This document shows, one piece after another, positions 5,577 to 6,059 of a stretch of 6,059 nt of DNA. Each line of letters opens with the position of its first letter. The first letter of the stretch is position 1. Origin of the DNA: Candidatus Zixiibacteriota bacterium (GTDB lineage: Bacteria; Zixibacteria; MSB-5A5; CAIYYT01); NCBI GenBank assembly GCA_963205155.1, contig CAUJJY010000079.1, positions 1 through 6,059 of the forward strand, read 5' to 3'. Under the pieces are notes generated by a model, which worked only from the letters and a program-made list of their open reading frames with translations, was not told the origin of the DNA and ran no database searches. A program made the position numbers and the translations under genes.

Positions 5577-6059
5577 CTATGGCTGCTGCCGTTTTTTGCC
5601 TTTAGCCGGCTTCTTCTTGCGGGTGGGCTTGCGCGGTTTGAGATTTCCGCCCGCTACCCGGCGAGTCGTGCTGCGCTTGGGAGGTTTGGGTTCTTTGGAG
5701 CGGCGCCGCATTTCCAGCATGACCAAATCCTGTAGCGTTGCGGCCGCCGGATCATAATCCATCAGTGCGATTTCAAACAACTGATCAGTCCGGTCGATGA
5801 AGATGAACTCCATCTGATCGCGCAATTCGCGGGTGATATCTTTGATGTCTTTGCGATTCTGGGACGGCAACACCATCTTGAAGATGCCCGCCCGGTGTGC
5901 TGCTGCCACTTTTTCGCGAATGCCGGACACCGGCAGAACCTTGCCGCGCAGACTGACCTCGCCGGTCATTGCGATATCATTGCGAATCGGGCGGTCGCTC
6001 AAGACCGACGCTATTACGAGTGAAATCGTAACGCCTGCCGAAGGACCATCCTTGGGAAT
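5577..6059 (-). CDS. lon: ATP-dependent protease Lon, C-terminal part (continues beyond window)
   Basis: The last 160 residues of Lon are visible, with the frame open to the window edge; the ATG near 6002 is internal. This is the C-terminal proteolytic domain of the hexameric AAA+ protease that degrades misfolded and regulatory proteins in the cytoplasm. The catalytic serine is in PKDGPSAG (visible residue 7) and the catalytic lysine is the Lys of SGIREK (visible residue 50). Their spacing of 43 equals that of Ser679 and Lys722 in E. coli Lon. AMTGEVSLRGKVLP and AAHRAGI are hallmark segments. Two conserved positions differ: Ser replaces the first Gly and Arg the first Lys of the usual GGLKEK. 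After the normal end of the domain comes a 43-residue tail with 20 Lys/Arg and one acidic residue, rich in Pro and Gly, which E. coli Lon lacks. It may bind nucleic acid or polyphosphate (inference). The gene is transcribed towards pgsA. Confidence 0.98.
   Translation of the reverse strand: MPKDGPSAGVTISLVIASVLSDRPIRNDIAMTGEVSLRGKVLPVSGIREKVAAAHRAGIFKMVLPSQNRKDIKDITRELRDQMEFIFIDRTDQLFEIALMDYDPAAATLQDLVMLEMRRRSKEPKPPKRSTTRRVAGGNLKPRKPTRKKKPAKGKKRQQP

Noticed and set aside
5416..5757. 113- and 92-codon open frames on the + strand over the lon 3' end and spacer
   Set aside because: They are antisense to the basic Lon tail; the apparent Phe/Leu-rich hydrophobic stretches are mirror images of Lys/Arg codons.

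Overview
This 6059-base window, of moderate GC, comes from a bacterial chromosome. It has two parts that converge near position 4880. The left part (about 3-4862, + strand) is a tightly packed block of six genes. The first ones look like phage tail or baseplate structural genes, and the last two encode proteins with Sec-type signal peptides. The right part (4889-6059, - strand) holds two housekeeping genes: pgsA (phosphatidylglycerophosphate synthase) and the 3' end of lon (ATP-dependent protease). The organism cannot be named from this alone. Multi-domain Ig-like, carboxypeptidase-regulatory-like and DNRLRE-like secreted proteins beside divergent but intact lon and pgsA would fit an uncultured FCB-group-like lineage (Zixibacteria or Calditrichota type), but that is a low-confidence inference.

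Layout of the left block: (1) 3-869, the 3' part of a protein with a propeller-like N-terminal portion and a C-terminal domain typical of phage tail or baseplate proteins; (2) 883-1704, a structural-type protein with two tandem copies of a DY-x-x-D-x-x-x-GTI repeat and a helical C-terminus; (3) 1704-2075, a small beta-rich protein; (4) 2105-2368, a small, highly charged helical protein; (5) about 2368-3849, a signal-peptide or membrane-anchored protein with a ThuA/GATase-like N-terminal domain and a DNRLRE-like C-terminal domain; (6) 3846-4862, a secreted protein with an Ig-like domain and two carboxypeptidase-regulatory-like (transthyretin-like) domains. The junctions are a 13-nt gap, TGATG, a 29-nt gap, TAGTG (or a 76-nt overlap) and TTGA. 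This strongly suggests one transcript with translational coupling. A hairpin with a T-rich tail at 4875-4904 probably ends it.

The right part reads leftwards: lon ends at 5577, a 166-nt spacer follows, then pgsA. The spacer has a strong GC-rich hairpin, a possible pgsA promoter, and a perfect 15-bp palindrome that covers the pgsA start codon. Lon keeps its Ser-Lys catalytic dyad and carries an unusual, strongly basic 43-residue C-terminal tail.

The most interesting feature is the left block: phage-tail-type domains are co-transcribed with Sec-exported proteins, and no integrase, lysis, capsid or attachment site is visible. It could be the edge of a prophage or a domesticated tail-like or surface structure. 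The window is too short to decide.
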